Positions 51,158-59,936 of a stretch of DNA of 64,000 nucleotides are shown here, in pieces. Source of the stretch: Thermofilum sp. (GTDB taxonomy: Archaea; Thermoproteota; Thermoprotei; Thermofilales; Thermofilaceae); the NCBI GenBank assembly GCA_038741495.1, contig JAVYKX010000002.1:1-64000 (forward strand). Direction: 5' to 3'. Each line of letters starts with the position of its first letter. The first letter of the stretch is position 1. Below the pieces are notes generated by a model that had not been told where the DNA came from, ran no database searches, and was given only the letters and a program-made list of their open reading frames with translations. Position numbers and translations under genes: made by a program.

Positions 51158-51179
51158 ACCACGTGGAGAAGCTGCCAGT

Positions 51180-51365
51180 ATGTCAATTCAGCTGGAACGA
51201 GCCTTACCGAAGTGCACGTCGTGCGGTAAACTAATCTCCCCTTACGAGCACGCAGTGAGCTTTCGCTGCCCTCAGTGCGGTGAGGTGCAGATATGGAGAT
51301 GCGAAAAATGCAGGAAGCTAAGCAACCCTTATGTATGTCCTAAGTGCGGCTTCAGAGGTCCTTAA
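51180..51365 (+). CDS. Small zinc-ribbon RNA-binding-type protein
   Basis: A 61-residue protein with four CxxC pairs (CTSCG, CPQCG, CEKCR, CPKCG), i.e. two zinc ribbons, of the COG2888 kind found in front of aEF1B in many archaea. [19 protein letters not shown] starts it. It shares a promoter with the EF1B gene 16 bases later. A role in translation is likely from context only. Confidence 0.88.
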   Translation: MSIQLERALPKCTSCGKLISPYEHAVSFRCPQCGEVQIWRCEKCRKLSNPYVCPKCGFRGP

Positions 51366-51381
51366 ACCGCGAGGTGGGAGC

Positions 51382-51654
51382 ATGAGCCAGGTAGCTGCAC
51401 TCGTGAGAGTACTTCCGGAAGATGCGGAGATAAAGGCCGAGGAACTATACAAGTCCATCGTAGAGCTGCTTCCTAGCAAGTTTAAGGTCATCGAGCATAG
51501 AGCTGAGCCGATCGCATTCGGCATAGAAGCGCTGCTCCTCTTAGTCTTAATGCCAGAGAATATAGAGGGAGGAACAGAGGAGCTAGAGCAAGCTCTGATG
51601 AGCGTCAAAGGCGTGGGTCAGGTTGACGTCCTTCGGGTAACAAGAGCCGGGTGA
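51382..51654 (+). CDS. ef1b: Elongation factor 1-beta (aEF1B)
   Basis: Nucleotide exchange factor for aEF1A. The 90-residue alpha-beta protein has VAALVRVLPEDAEIKAEELY, KVIEHRAEPIAFGIEALLLL and ALMSVKGVGQVDVLRV. I start at ATG 51382 after GAGGTGGGAG and drop an upstream 17-residue extension that lies inside the zinc-ribbon gene. Confidence 0.94.
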   Translation: MSQVAALVRVLPEDAEIKAEELYKSIVELLPSKFKVIEHRAEPIAFGIEALLLLVLMPENIEGGTEELEQALMSVKGVGQVDVLRVTRAG

Positions 51655-51804
51655 AAGCTCAGTCAGCGGACGCTGGGAGCTATACCTGCTCGATGATTTG
51701 GGCTGCAACTCTCTATCTAGAAGACGATAACGGCCATTTAGCAGGCCCGTTCTCTCACCTTGATCGCAGATAACCTTAGGAGCGCGCGGAAATATCTCTC
51801 TTTG

Positions 51805-51912
51805 TGGCGGGCCCGCCGGGACTTGAACCCGGGACCTGTGGCTTTCCTCCACGGTCCGGAGGCTTGCGGCCTCTCCAAAGGTCACCGCGCTTCCATTCTG
51901 CGCCACGGGCCC
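51805..51912 (-). tRNA. tRNA-Arg (anticodon CCG), two introns
   Basis: Acceptor GGGCCCG/CGGGCCC, D-stem GCGC/GCGC, T-stem CCGGG/CCCGG with TTCAAGT, discriminator G and encoded CCA; the acceptor and D-arm match the tRNA-Arg(CCT) gene. Removing 19 bases (51864-51882, after position 29) and 12 bases (51844-51855, after position 37) yields stem GTGGC/GCCAC and loop CTCCGGA. Unspliced, the 5' side shows CTTTGGA, a Gln-type loop, but that reading needs an A-C mismatch in the stem. The bulge-helix-bulge shape of the first intron was not confirmed. Confidence 0.8.
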
Positions 51913-52035
51913 TTGGGGCTCCTTCCACCTCCTTCTCCACACCCCTCGGGAGTCAACGCTCAAGTCATCGCCCGGGTACGTTGCTTCACAAACAGGTATT
52001 AGAGGCTTATCTTAGCCTCTAGTGCAGCGCAAAAG

Positions 52036-55023
52036 CTAAGAAACGATAATTGCAGGACGGGCCGGCAGAGCAAGAGCAGCCTTCGGATACTTATCGGCGA
52101 CTTCGTCTTCGTGCACAATCTCTATCGAGCAGCCCAAGGTCTCCTCAAGGAATTTTTCAGCATCCTTCAGGGCCTCTCCCTCCAACTCTGGCGAAACCAG
52201 AAAGTCGAGCAAGCCAGGGTTCTTTGCAATGATCTCGATAAGTCTTGACGCCTTGCTGCGTAGCTCCGGTGGCAGAGCTCTTAGAGCCTCTCTCGCCGCT
52301 GAGGGAAGGTTACCGGAAGCAGCAGCCGCGTTCGCAACACTTTTGAGGTAGTCGTACTTCCAACGCGAAGGTAGTACTAAAGTGACGGTAACGCTCTCTC
52401 TACTCTTCTTTGAAACTCTCAGAACTTCCTCAAGATCGGCCGCCACCTTCTTTACTATCTCCTCCGCTCTCTCCAGCTCCTCGTTGACAAGATCTCTCCT
52501 GACTTCAGGCCATTTCTCGAGAGAGGCGAAGTTGGGTTTCCCGAGCCTCTCCCAGATCTCCTCAGCGATGTGAGGCGTTATTGGGGCCAGAATCAGGGTC
52601 TGGATTTCTATAAACTTCTTAAGCAGCTCCCTGTTTGCTACTCCACCTCTCCTCCTAATGTACCACTTGTACGCGTTCTGAAGATTGAAGAAGCCCTCAA
52701 CGATGACGTTTTTTGTGTTAAGAAACTCGTACTCTTTTTCAACTTTTTCAAGGGTTCTGAAGAGCACACTGGTAAACCACCTATCTATGAACCTCTCAGT
52801 ATCATCCCCACTTCCATAGTTGGAAGTGGCGAATTTGTACCAGTCGTACAGAAGCTCCACGGCCTTTGACGCCACTTCCGGTTCAAAGTTACCGTCATCA
52901 AGGCCGCTGTTTCCAGCGTATGCCTCCGCGAAACGTGTCGCATCAGCACCCCACCACGAGAGCGCTTCCCTCAGCAGGATGAAATTACCCTTGGATTTCG
53001 CCATCTTTTCTCCCGCGACGTTTATCCAACCATTAATGCAGATTCCACGAGGCCAGAGCTCTTCTGGAAAGATGGCTACGTGGTGCAGTATAAAGAATAC
53101 AAGATGGTTGGGCATCAGATCTTTACCGGAAACTCTCATATCTACCGGGTACCAGTAGAGAAACTCCTCGCGCATTCTCTGCAGAAGAGCTGGGTCGACT
53201 CCTACCTTCGCGGAGACTTCGCGGGGGTCTCCTGAGCCTAGGAAGATGTAGTCGAAGAAGCTCTCGTTAAGCTTATCCCAGTCTATCCCCCACTTCTCCG
53301 GATGCTGGAGGTACTTAGAGATCGTGTAGTACGCCATGTATATTGTTGAGTCGCTAAGCGACTCGAGAGTCCATTTCGGGTCCCACGGTAAGGGTGAGCC
53401 GAGCTCTCCCTCGTGCGCGCAAGCCCAATCCTTGTACCAGTCAATGATTTTATGGAATTCTTTCTTCAGCTCCTCAGGGATTATAGACATTCTCTCCACG
53501 CATGAATGTGCACGCTGCTTCCACGCAGGATCACTGTACCGGAGAAACCATTGATCGTGAACCACTTTCACATGGGTCCTTGTTCCGCATCTGCAGTACA
53601 CCGGCCTAGGGAGGGTGAAGTGCGTTAAAGCGTATCCTAGCTTCACGAGGAAGTCCACGATTTCTTCCTTTACTTCGAACACCTTCCTCCCGCCCCACCT
53701 CTCGCCGTAGATATCCTTCTTCAAAGTGCCCGTGTAGTATTCTTTAGCGTAGAGCTCGCGAGTAGCTTCCTCTAGCTTATCCCTCTCTAGCTGAGATGCG
53801 ATGCGCATCCTCCTTACTACAGTCTCTGCGGGCACTTCCCCGTAGCCTTCGAGCTCTATAAGGCTGATCGGCTTGAGTATTTCGAGGATTCCGGGATCCA
53901 AATCGTACCTCGCAAGGATGTTGGGGTCTTTTCTCAGATCTTCTATAGCTACGTAGTCGAAGGGGGCATGGGCCGGCACCGACATCACGACCCCTGTACC
54001 CGCTTCAGGGTCAACGAACTCGGCTGGAAGCACGGGAACACGCCACTTAGTGACGGGGTTAACTGCGAAATGCCCGACTAGCTCTCGCCCCTTAACAGCT
54101 CCTCTCACCTCAACTCTATGGCCCTGACTCCTTAACTCCTCGATAGCGTAGTTCCCTAAAATCCAGACTTCTCCGTCGACTTCAGCTACCGTGTAGGTGG
54201 CCTCCGGGTTGACCCACACGTTGACAGCGCCGTAGACGGTCTCTGGGCGGTAGGTGAGACAAGGGTACACGTAGCCGTCTTCACCACGGAACTTGATGAT
54301 GATGACTTCCTCCGGTCCTATACCCGCGTACTCGTCAGGGCGATCATGGTCCCCCACCACCTTACCCTCTTTAGGGCACCAGACAACCGGGTGTGTTCCA
54401 CGGGTTACGAGACCTAGCTTTCGCAGCCGCGAGTATTGCCACTGTATGAACTTAGTGTAGGGAGGATTAAGGTAAGTGGTGAAGAATTCTCTTCTCCAAT
54501 CTATTGACAAGCCGTAGCGCTGGAAATCCTCCTTGAATCCTCCTCGAAAGAATTCCACCCAGTACTCGGGCTTCTCGAATTTTTTGATCTCGGATTCTGG
54601 AATACCCATCGACTTCAGAATCTCGATCTGCTTCCTATCTCCTTCCCGAACGCGCAGCGCAGCAGCAACTATAGGCCCGCCTGTCGCGTGCCAGCCTTGG
54701 GGGAAGAGAACGTTGTACCCACGCATCCTCTTGTACCTAGCGAGTATGTCAACCCTAAGTACAGTGTATGCTGTTCCCAGGTGAGGGTATGCGTTGATGT
54801 ACGGGTAAGGGAAAGTTACGAAGTACTTAGGCCTGCTTGGATCAGGATCTGCTTCGAAAACCTTTTTCTCCTGCCAGATCCTCTGCCACTTTCTCTCTAT
54901 CTCGACGAGGAAGTTTCTCTTCTCCTCATCTAAAGGCGGAAAGAGCCTTTGCCTGCTGGTAGCAATAAGCGTCACCTGCAGCACAGAACTAGAGCATAGA
55001 ATAAAGCTTTCGCGCAGCTCCAC
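52036..55023 (-). CDS. leuS: Leucyl-tRNA synthetase, archaeal type
   Basis: Charges tRNA-Leu and edits misacylated tRNA. The HIGH-like motif is in PYINAYPHLGTAYTV and the KMSKS loop is EKMAKSKGNF; the large editing domain lies between (TYRPETVYGAVNVWVNP, TGVVMSVPAHAPFDYVA). The anticodon-binding and C-terminal domains are complete. At 995 residues it is slightly long; the N-terminal 35 residues are poorly conserved and the real start may be a GTG about 40-50 bases downstream of ATG 55023. Confidence 0.96.
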   Translation of the reverse strand: MELRESFILCSSSVLQVTLIATSRQRLFPPLDEEKRNFLVEIERKWQRIWQEKKVFEADPDPSRPKYFVTFPYPYINAYPHLGTAYTVLRVDILARYKRMRGYNVLFPQGWHATGGPIVAAALRVREGDRKQIEILKSMGIPESEIKKFEKPEYWVEFFRGGFKEDFQRYGLSIDWRREFFTTYLNPPYTKFIQWQYSRLRKLGLVTRGTHPVVWCPKEGKVVGDHDRPDEYAGIGPEEVIIIKFRGEDGYVYPCLTYRPETVYGAVNVWVNPEATYTVAEVDGEVWILGNYAIEELRSQGHRVEVRGAVKGRELVGHFAVNPVTKWRVPVLPAEFVDPEAGTGVVMSVPAHAPFDYVAIEDLRKDPNILARYDLDPGILEILKPISLIELEGYGEVPAETVVRRMRIASQLERDKLEEATRELYAKEYYTGTLKKDIYGERWGGRKVFEVKEEIVDFLVKLGYALTHFTLPRPVYCRCGTRTHVKVVHDQWFLRYSDPAWKQRAHSCVERMSIIPEELKKEFHKIIDWYKDWACAHEGELGSPLPWDPKWTLESLSDSTIYMAYYTISKYLQHPEKWGIDWDKLNESFFDYIFLGSGDPREVSAKVGVDPALLQRMREEFLYWYPVDMRVSGKDLMPNHLVFFILHHVAIFPEELWPRGICINGWINVAGEKMAKSKGNFILLREALSWWGADATRFAEAYAGNSGLDDGNFEPEVASKAVELLYDWYKFATSNYGSGDDTERFIDRWFTSVLFRTLEKVEKEYEFLNTKNVIVEGFFNLQNAYKWYIRRRGGVANRELLKKFIEIQTLILAPITPHIAEEIWERLGKPNFASLEKWPEVRRDLVNEELERAEEIVKKVAADLEEVLRVSKKSRESVTVTLVLPSRWKYDYLKSVANAAAASGNLPSAAREALRALPPELRSKASRLIEIIAKNPGLLDFLVSPELEGEALKDAEKFLEETLGCSIEIVHEDEVADKYPKAALALPARPAIIVS

Positions 55024-55036
55024 TTTTCTTCGAGTA

Positions 55037-55492
55037 TCACTCTCCTGATAGCTTTCTCACGTAGCTAGCGATACTATCCCTCTCCTCTACCATTCGCCGG
55101 TGAAAGTACTCTAAGTACCTTGAGTCTACCTTCCTTAAGATTACCGGTGTTATGTAGGGATTTTCTCGAAAAACTCTGAGAACACCCATGACCTTCACTG
55201 GGGCGCCCTCCGCTACCCGAGTTTGCTCAAGAATCCTACTCCTCTCCTCCCAGATTCGCACAGTAACATATGGCTCACCGCTCTTCACTAGAACGTCGGT
55301 GAACCTCCCTCTCACTCTTATCTCACCCACGAAGCCCACGACACAGAGCTTGCGCGCCTTAAGGATAACCCCCTTCCACTCTATCGCAAGGTAGTAGTTA
55401 GGCCCCTCAGCCAATATATTCTCTGGAGATACTTCCTCAGGCTTCACCTTAAGGAAAGCATCAACGACGTACTCGACCACAGAAACTTGCAA
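55037..55492 (-). CDS. OB-fold nucleic-acid-binding protein
   Basis: A 151-residue protein built around one OB fold (about residues 45-120: RKLCVVGFVGEIRVRGRF, PYVTVRIWEER, PVKVMGVLRVFRENPYI), as in RPA-like or RecG-wedge domains. A C-terminal helix EYFHRRMVEERDSIASYV follows. The function is unknown. It is divergent from the HerA-like gene with 40 bases between starts, so both may share regulation; single-strand DNA binding with a DNA-pumping ATPase is a reasonable guess. Confidence 0.75.
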   Translation of the reverse strand: MQVSVVEYVVDAFLKVKPEEVSPENILAEGPNYYLAIEWKGVILKARKLCVVGFVGEIRVRGRFTDVLVKSGEPYVTVRIWEERSRILEQTRVAEGAPVKVMGVLRVFRENPYITPVILRKVDSRYLEYFHRRMVEERDSIASYVRKLSGE

Positions 55493-55531
55493 CCTTCACC
55501 GCGATATTAAGGTCAGCTCAAACTCTTCCGG

Positions 55532-56464
55532 ATGAAGGTAAGGTTAAGCCTTTTCAGCGCGATCGAACTAGAGGGACATCTCCTCGTTACCGGACCAACA
55601 GGCTCCGGTAAAACGAACACTGTCAAGGTAATTTTGGAAGAAATTTCGAGCAAGCTGCCTGTACTCGTACTCGACTACCATGGCGAGTACAATCTCGGGC
55701 GCGTGCTCACACCAGGCATTAACTTGCGTTTCAGTATGTTCTCAGATAACAGCGACCCAGAGTTCATCGTAGACGTGCTAGGCACTCTTTTCCAGCTCAC
55801 GGAACCACAGTGGTACATAATTCTACGAAGCGTGAGAAAACTAGGTTCAGGCATAACTTTGAAGAAGCTTGTCGAAGCGGTAGAAGAAGAGCCCGCCAAC
55901 GACTGGAGAACCTACGAGATTAAGCAGGCTGTTCTCCGCCGATTAGCAATTTTAAGCGAAGGTTTGCTAGGGGAAGTTTTAAATGGGGTAGAAAGTCCCG
56001 AATTCCTCTTCGAGGAGGTGGTCACCGTCAACTTGTCGGTTCTCCCTCCTCGCTATCGAAGCTTTCTCGCCCTCATAATCATGAAGCACCTTTACGATCA
56101 CGCATGCAGGCGGGGAGAGAGCAAGAGAATCGTTCACGTGACGGTTCTTGAGGAAGCTTGGAACGTGCTTCTGCCTAGAGCGCGCTGGGAGCCTCCCAGC
56201 ATCGGCGAACGCTTGTTTCTCGAGTTAAGAAAGTTCGGGGAGCTCGTGATCGCCGTCTCGCAGCGTGTCGACGACATCAGCGAGAGGTCTACGCGCAACT
56301 GCGCAGCGATTATAATGCATCAGCCGAGTGAGATAGAGCTAGAGCGGCTGGGCTGCCGCGTCGATCAAGGGAGGCTGGGGAAGCTTCAGAGAAGAGGGAC
56401 GGCCCTCGTGGTGAAAACGGGCTGCAGTCTACGCGAAGTAAGAGTGCGCAAGGCTAAGAGCTGA
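55532..56464 (+). CDS. HerA/FtsK-like ATPase (DUF87 type)
   Basis: A 310-residue P-loop ATPase. Walker A is GPTGSGKT (residues 21-28), Walker B VTVLEEAWNVL, and a sensor/arginine-finger region VIAVSQRVDDIS follows. LVLDYHGEYNLG is typical of the HerA group (DxxGEY). It lacks the N-terminal HAS barrel of HerA and no NurA nuclease gene is nearby, so it is a short HerA-related protein rather than HerA itself. It could move or clear DNA or protein substrates; unknown. Confidence 0.85.
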   Translation: MKVRLSLFSAIELEGHLLVTGPTGSGKTNTVKVILEEISSKLPVLVLDYHGEYNLGRVLTPGINLRFSMFSDNSDPEFIVDVLGTLFQLTEPQWYIILRSVRKLGSGITLKKLVEAVEEEPANDWRTYEIKQAVLRRLAILSEGLLGEVLNGVESPEFLFEEVVTVNLSVLPPRYRSFLALIIMKHLYDHACRRGESKRIVHVTVLEEAWNVLLPRARWEPPSIGERLFLELRKFGELVIAVSQRVDDISERSTRNCAAIIMHQPSEIELERLGCRVDQGRLGKLQRRGTALVVKTGCSLREVRVRKAKS

Positions 56465-56568
56465 AACCCTTCTCGGGGTAGCTTATGATCGTACATGAAT
56501 AAGCATCGAGCGTAACTTTTAACTTGTTGCCAAGCCGCTTCTTCCTGATGTCCGCTACAGGTGGGCCT

Positions 56569-56841
56569 ATGTCTACACAGTCCAGGCGCGAGAGGAGACT
56601 AAGAATTCGGAGGAAGAGCGAGGTACCGGAGGGGAAAGCCCTGATGAACCCTAAAACGATGGCAGAGCTAGGTATATCAAGTGAGATAGAAGTCGTGATC
56701 GCTGGGAAAAAACACCACTTCTTCCAAGCTTCTCCGCGAGACGATGTGCCACCTCACGAGGTTTGGTGCAACGACGATCAGCTTAAAATCCTCGGAGTAG
56801 CAGATAACACGATCGCTACTGTGCGCTCGAGAAGGGTGTGA
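56569..56841 (+). CDS. Small conserved protein, probable double-psi-barrel type
   Basis: A 90-residue basic protein: an Arg-rich start (SRRERRLRIRRKSEVPEGKA) followed by strands MNPKTMAELGISSEIEVVIA, KKHHFFQASP and GVADNTIATVRS. The MNPKTMAELGI pattern recalls the double-psi beta-barrel N-terminal domain of archaeal AAA proteins, but this is a resemblance only. ATG 56569 is used because AGGTGGG precedes it. The DUF47-type gene follows after three bases. Confidence 0.6.
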   Translation: MSTQSRRERRLRIRRKSEVPEGKALMNPKTMAELGISSEIEVVIAGKKHHFFQASPRDDVPPHEVWCNDDQLKILGVADNTIATVRSRRV

Positions 56842-56844
56842 AAC

Positions 56845-57495
56845 GTGGGAATATCGGTCGCTGATTCGAAACTGATCCAGCTGCTAAGAAGAGAATTGCA
56901 ACAAGCTCGTGATATACTCTCGGAGCTGGGCAGAGTCATCGACGACCTTAATGACGCTAGATACAAAGAGGAAAACCTGAAGCGCTTAGACCATATAAGA
57001 GAGCTCAAAAAAGCTGTCAGTGAATCACAAACAGAGTATTTGAGCTACTTATCCAAGGTTGGGCGCAGCCTGGTCCACAGAGAAGAGTGGGTGAGGATAG
57101 GGCTGAGAGTCATGGACGTTCTCGACAAGCTCAGCGGTATAACTTACCGCCTCAGTTTCCTAATCGAAAAATCCTGGCTTGTCCCGCCCCCCGTACAGTC
57201 ACTCTTGTCATCTATGTGCAGCGAGGTAAATGGGATGGTTCAGGGACTTGAAAGCATCTTGATCAAGCTTCAAGGGTCTCCTAGCGAGGCTCTAGAAGAG
57301 CTAAAGACGATCTCGGCCCTTGAGAACAGAGTGGATGAGATATACAGGTCCGTAATGTTCGAGATCCTGAGCGCCAACATATCTGGAAACACAGCATTAC
57401 TACTGCTCAGCGTTGCGGAGATGCTCGAGAACAGCTCTGACACGCTGTACGAGCTAACAAACAACATTTACATTATTCTTCTAGATATAGTTTAA
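56845..57495 (+). CDS. PhoU-like/DUF47 helical protein
   Basis: A 216-residue all-helical protein resembling the DUF47 branch of PhoU-like proteins: HIRELKKAVSESQTEYLSYL, ENRVDEIYRSVMFEILSANI and NTALLLLSVAEMLENSSDTL, with Asp/Glu at positions that bind metal in PhoU. Such proteins often partner phosphate permeases, but no transporter is next to it. Start is GTG 56845, coupled to the preceding gene. Confidence 0.72.
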   Translation: MGISVADSKLIQLLRRELQQARDILSELGRVIDDLNDARYKEENLKRLDHIRELKKAVSESQTEYLSYLSKVGRSLVHREEWVRIGLRVMDVLDKLSGITYRLSFLIEKSWLVPPPVQSLLSSMCSEVNGMVQGLESILIKLQGSPSEALEELKTISALENRVDEIYRSVMFEILSANISGNTALLLLSVAEMLENSSDTLYELTNNIYIILLDIV

Positions 57496-57505
57496 ATAGC
57501 CGGGT

Positions 57506-59869
57506 CTAGCCGAAGAAATCTAAGAGCGATGCTTGACCTTTACCCTTGCTGATCAAGTGCTCTCTCCTCACACCGAAGTACTCGAGAATCCTTAAAGCGG
57601 CCGGAACGACCTGGTGCTCCACGTAGTATTCTACGTCAACCTCATCGGGCGACCTTACCAGGATATGCGGCTTAGCACGATCAGAAACCTTGCTGCTGCC
57701 GTACTTAGTCACTACGTACCCTATCTTCATCCCCTTGTACACTCTGTAGCCCGCTCTAGCCAGCATTCTAGCTGCTTGGACATGAGGGGCATCCACCTCG
57801 TATTCGTCAAGCTCTTTGGTTAAAGTCTTCCATATGATAAGCTTCTCCAGCGGAACTTTCCCCAGGTAGAGGTCGCTTATCACGCTCCTAACGTACTCGA
57901 CAGCCCTCCACGGATTCTCCTCCACCAGGATTATCTCAACCACTTTCTCCTGAATATCCTTTGAGAGCTCAGCCCAGTCGCCGCGAACGGCTTCAAGCCC
58001 GACTATTTCGATTTTACCATCGAGCGTGAAGCCACAGTACCTCTTTTTAGCTTCCGTGAAGAAAATTTTCGAGTAGATTCTGTCGACTTTTATCTCGAAA
58101 CCCATCTCCGCATTTACATAGTCAATCAACTTGCTAACCCTCTTCGGCTCGTAAACAACAAATATGCTGTCCGTATCACCGTAGATCACGGTGAGCCCTA
58201 GCTCCTGCGCTTTCCGGATAGTCTCCTTTATGATAACGCGCCCCCATGCAGTCGTCGCTTCGGCAACCTCTCTCATATACCACCTTGCAGGCGGCCAGCC
58301 TGTGTAGCCGTAAACGGCGTTTGTGATCACCTTAACAGCTTTCTGCCTCTCTTCCAGAATCCTGAACTCCTCGCTTTCGGGGCTTAGCTCGCGCATTCTC
58401 CGGATTATCTCTCTCCTGACACGTATAAGCTCTTCAAGAATGCTGCGGAAAAAGCCTGGAGGGTTTTTCCTAAATTTATGCCCTACTTCGGGCGCTACGT
58501 TGACCTCCCCTTCTGGGACGCTTTCAACAGGAGAAATGTAAGTGTCAGGGGATATATTGTACTTGATCATAATGTTAGGGTACATCGATGAGAAGTCCAG
58601 GACTGCAATATTCCTGTGAATGCCGGGGCGTGGAGAGAGAACTATGGCCCCCTTGTAAGTCTCCTCTTTCCTCTCCTTCGAGTTCGGCGCCAGCTCCCCG
58701 CGCTTGAAAGCCTGCCTGATCAAGAACCACTCTACGCGGTTACCCACCGATGCTGCGAAAATCTGATCTAAAGGCAACCCCACGATCTCCGAGAGCTGAA
58801 TAGCGAAGGGGAGCACAGCCTCCCCTATCAAAAACGCACTCCTTGCGTCGTCCGCTGAGTACTGCTTAAGAACTGCTCTAAGCTCTCCAGAATCCCAGTA
58901 CTCGTAGATACGCGAAGCATCGAGTAGCACTCTCTCTGAACGTTTTACAAGACCCAGATAGTCAGCCACGTGATCCAGGGTCTTCAGCTTCACACCTGCG
59001 AGCTCGCTCGCGTAGTCGTAGAGGTCGATGTTCGCTCTCCCCACCATCGAGAAGTGACCATAAACGCTCTGTGCTGGCTCGCCACCGTTCCTGTTAAGCT
59101 TAAGCTTCAATCCATTCTCGTGAGCCCTCCTGATCAGGTAAGGTATGTCAAATCTGTTCGAATTATACCCTACGACCACGTCAGGGTCCTGCTCCCAGAA
59201 ATCATCGAGGAACTCTTTCAGCAACGCCGTCTCGCCCTGCTCTGCTGAGAAAACTTCAACACCATCCCGCGTAGCGCGCGAAATCAAAATAACAGGGTCG
59301 CGCTCCGGAATCGGCTCACCGTACTTGTTATAGCACTCTATGTCGATAGCGTAGACTTTCAGGTTTGGCGGAGGCCCACCCACGTACCTCGGTGCTTCAA
59401 GCGCTAAGTACGCATCATCGACGTGAACGTTGCTCGGCTTTTTCAGCTCGTCTACCTTCACGACGTGCCAGGCAGAAGGTCTCACATCATTATCTACCAT
59501 GTAGCGCATGTAGAAGCGGATATCTGCCTCTAAAACTTCCTTCACGCCCTTTAGCTTGGCAGCTGCCTCCCTGGCACTCGGAACTTCTCGCGGATTCATC
59601 AAAGTTACTCTCAAGACCTTAGAAGGTTTCCCGAAGAATCTCCTGTCCAGTTGTTCCACGCTGAGTAAACCATAAGCTGTCAAAGCTTGGCGCAGCGCTC
59701 TGGCAACCTCCTCAGGGTCTCCGACCGGCAGAACGTAGAAGTAAGGCCGAAACGAGCGATCCACCACTAAGACGCGGTTCCCTGACCTATCCAACCCCCA
59801 GAGCTGCACCTCAGGGACTCCGCCTACAATGTCGTAGCTTACATCCAGGAGCCAGAACTCGAGCTCCAT
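57506..59869 (-). CDS. polB: Family B DNA polymerase (with PIP box)
   Basis: Replicative polymerase with proofreading. Exo I is AIDIECYN (D176/E178), Exo II GYNSNRFDIPYL and Exo III YSADDARS. Polymerase motif A is LDFSSMYPNIM (about 425-431), motif B KVITNAVYGYTG and motif C YGDTDS (563-568). The last residues GQASLLDFFG contain a perfect PCNA-interacting box (QxxLxxFF). I start at ATG 59869 (MELEFWLLD), giving 787 residues; ATG 59935 adds a non-conserved tail. The PCNA gene is at 38369. Confidence 0.95.
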   Translation of the reverse strand: MELEFWLLDVSYDIVGGVPEVQLWGLDRSGNRVLVVDRSFRPYFYVLPVGDPEEVARALRQALTAYGLLSVEQLDRRFFGKPSKVLRVTLMNPREVPSAREAAAKLKGVKEVLEADIRFYMRYMVDNDVRPSAWHVVKVDELKKPSNVHVDDAYLALEAPRYVGGPPPNLKVYAIDIECYNKYGEPIPERDPVILISRATRDGVEVFSAEQGETALLKEFLDDFWEQDPDVVVGYNSNRFDIPYLIRRAHENGLKLKLNRNGGEPAQSVYGHFSMVGRANIDLYDYASELAGVKLKTLDHVADYLGLVKRSERVLLDASRIYEYWDSGELRAVLKQYSADDARSAFLIGEAVLPFAIQLSEIVGLPLDQIFAASVGNRVEWFLIRQAFKRGELAPNSKERKEETYKGAIVLSPRPGIHRNIAVLDFSSMYPNIMIKYNISPDTYISPVESVPEGEVNVAPEVGHKFRKNPPGFFRSILEELIRVRREIIRRMRELSPESEEFRILEERQKAVKVITNAVYGYTGWPPARWYMREVAEATTAWGRVIIKETIRKAQELGLTVIYGDTDSIFVVYEPKRVSKLIDYVNAEMGFEIKVDRIYSKIFFTEAKKRYCGFTLDGKIEIVGLEAVRGDWAELSKDIQEKVVEIILVEENPWRAVEYVRSVISDLYLGKVPLEKLIIWKTLTKELDEYEVDAPHVQAARMLARAGYRVYKGMKIGYVVTKYGSSKVSDRAKPHILVRSPDEVDVEYYVEHQVVPAALRILEYFGVRREHLISKGKGQASLLDFFG

Positions 59870-59936
59870 GAGCAGGACTCCACGTGAAAAGTTAGCAGTG
59901 GAAGAAATTAAGCTTCTGGTGGAGCCGTATCTCAAG

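Noticed and set aside
51841-51912. Single-intron tRNA-Gln(TTG) reading of the 51805-51912 gene
   Set aside because: It requires an A-C mismatch in the anticodon stem and an Arg-type acceptor and D-arm; the two-intron Arg(CCG) reading gives perfect stems.
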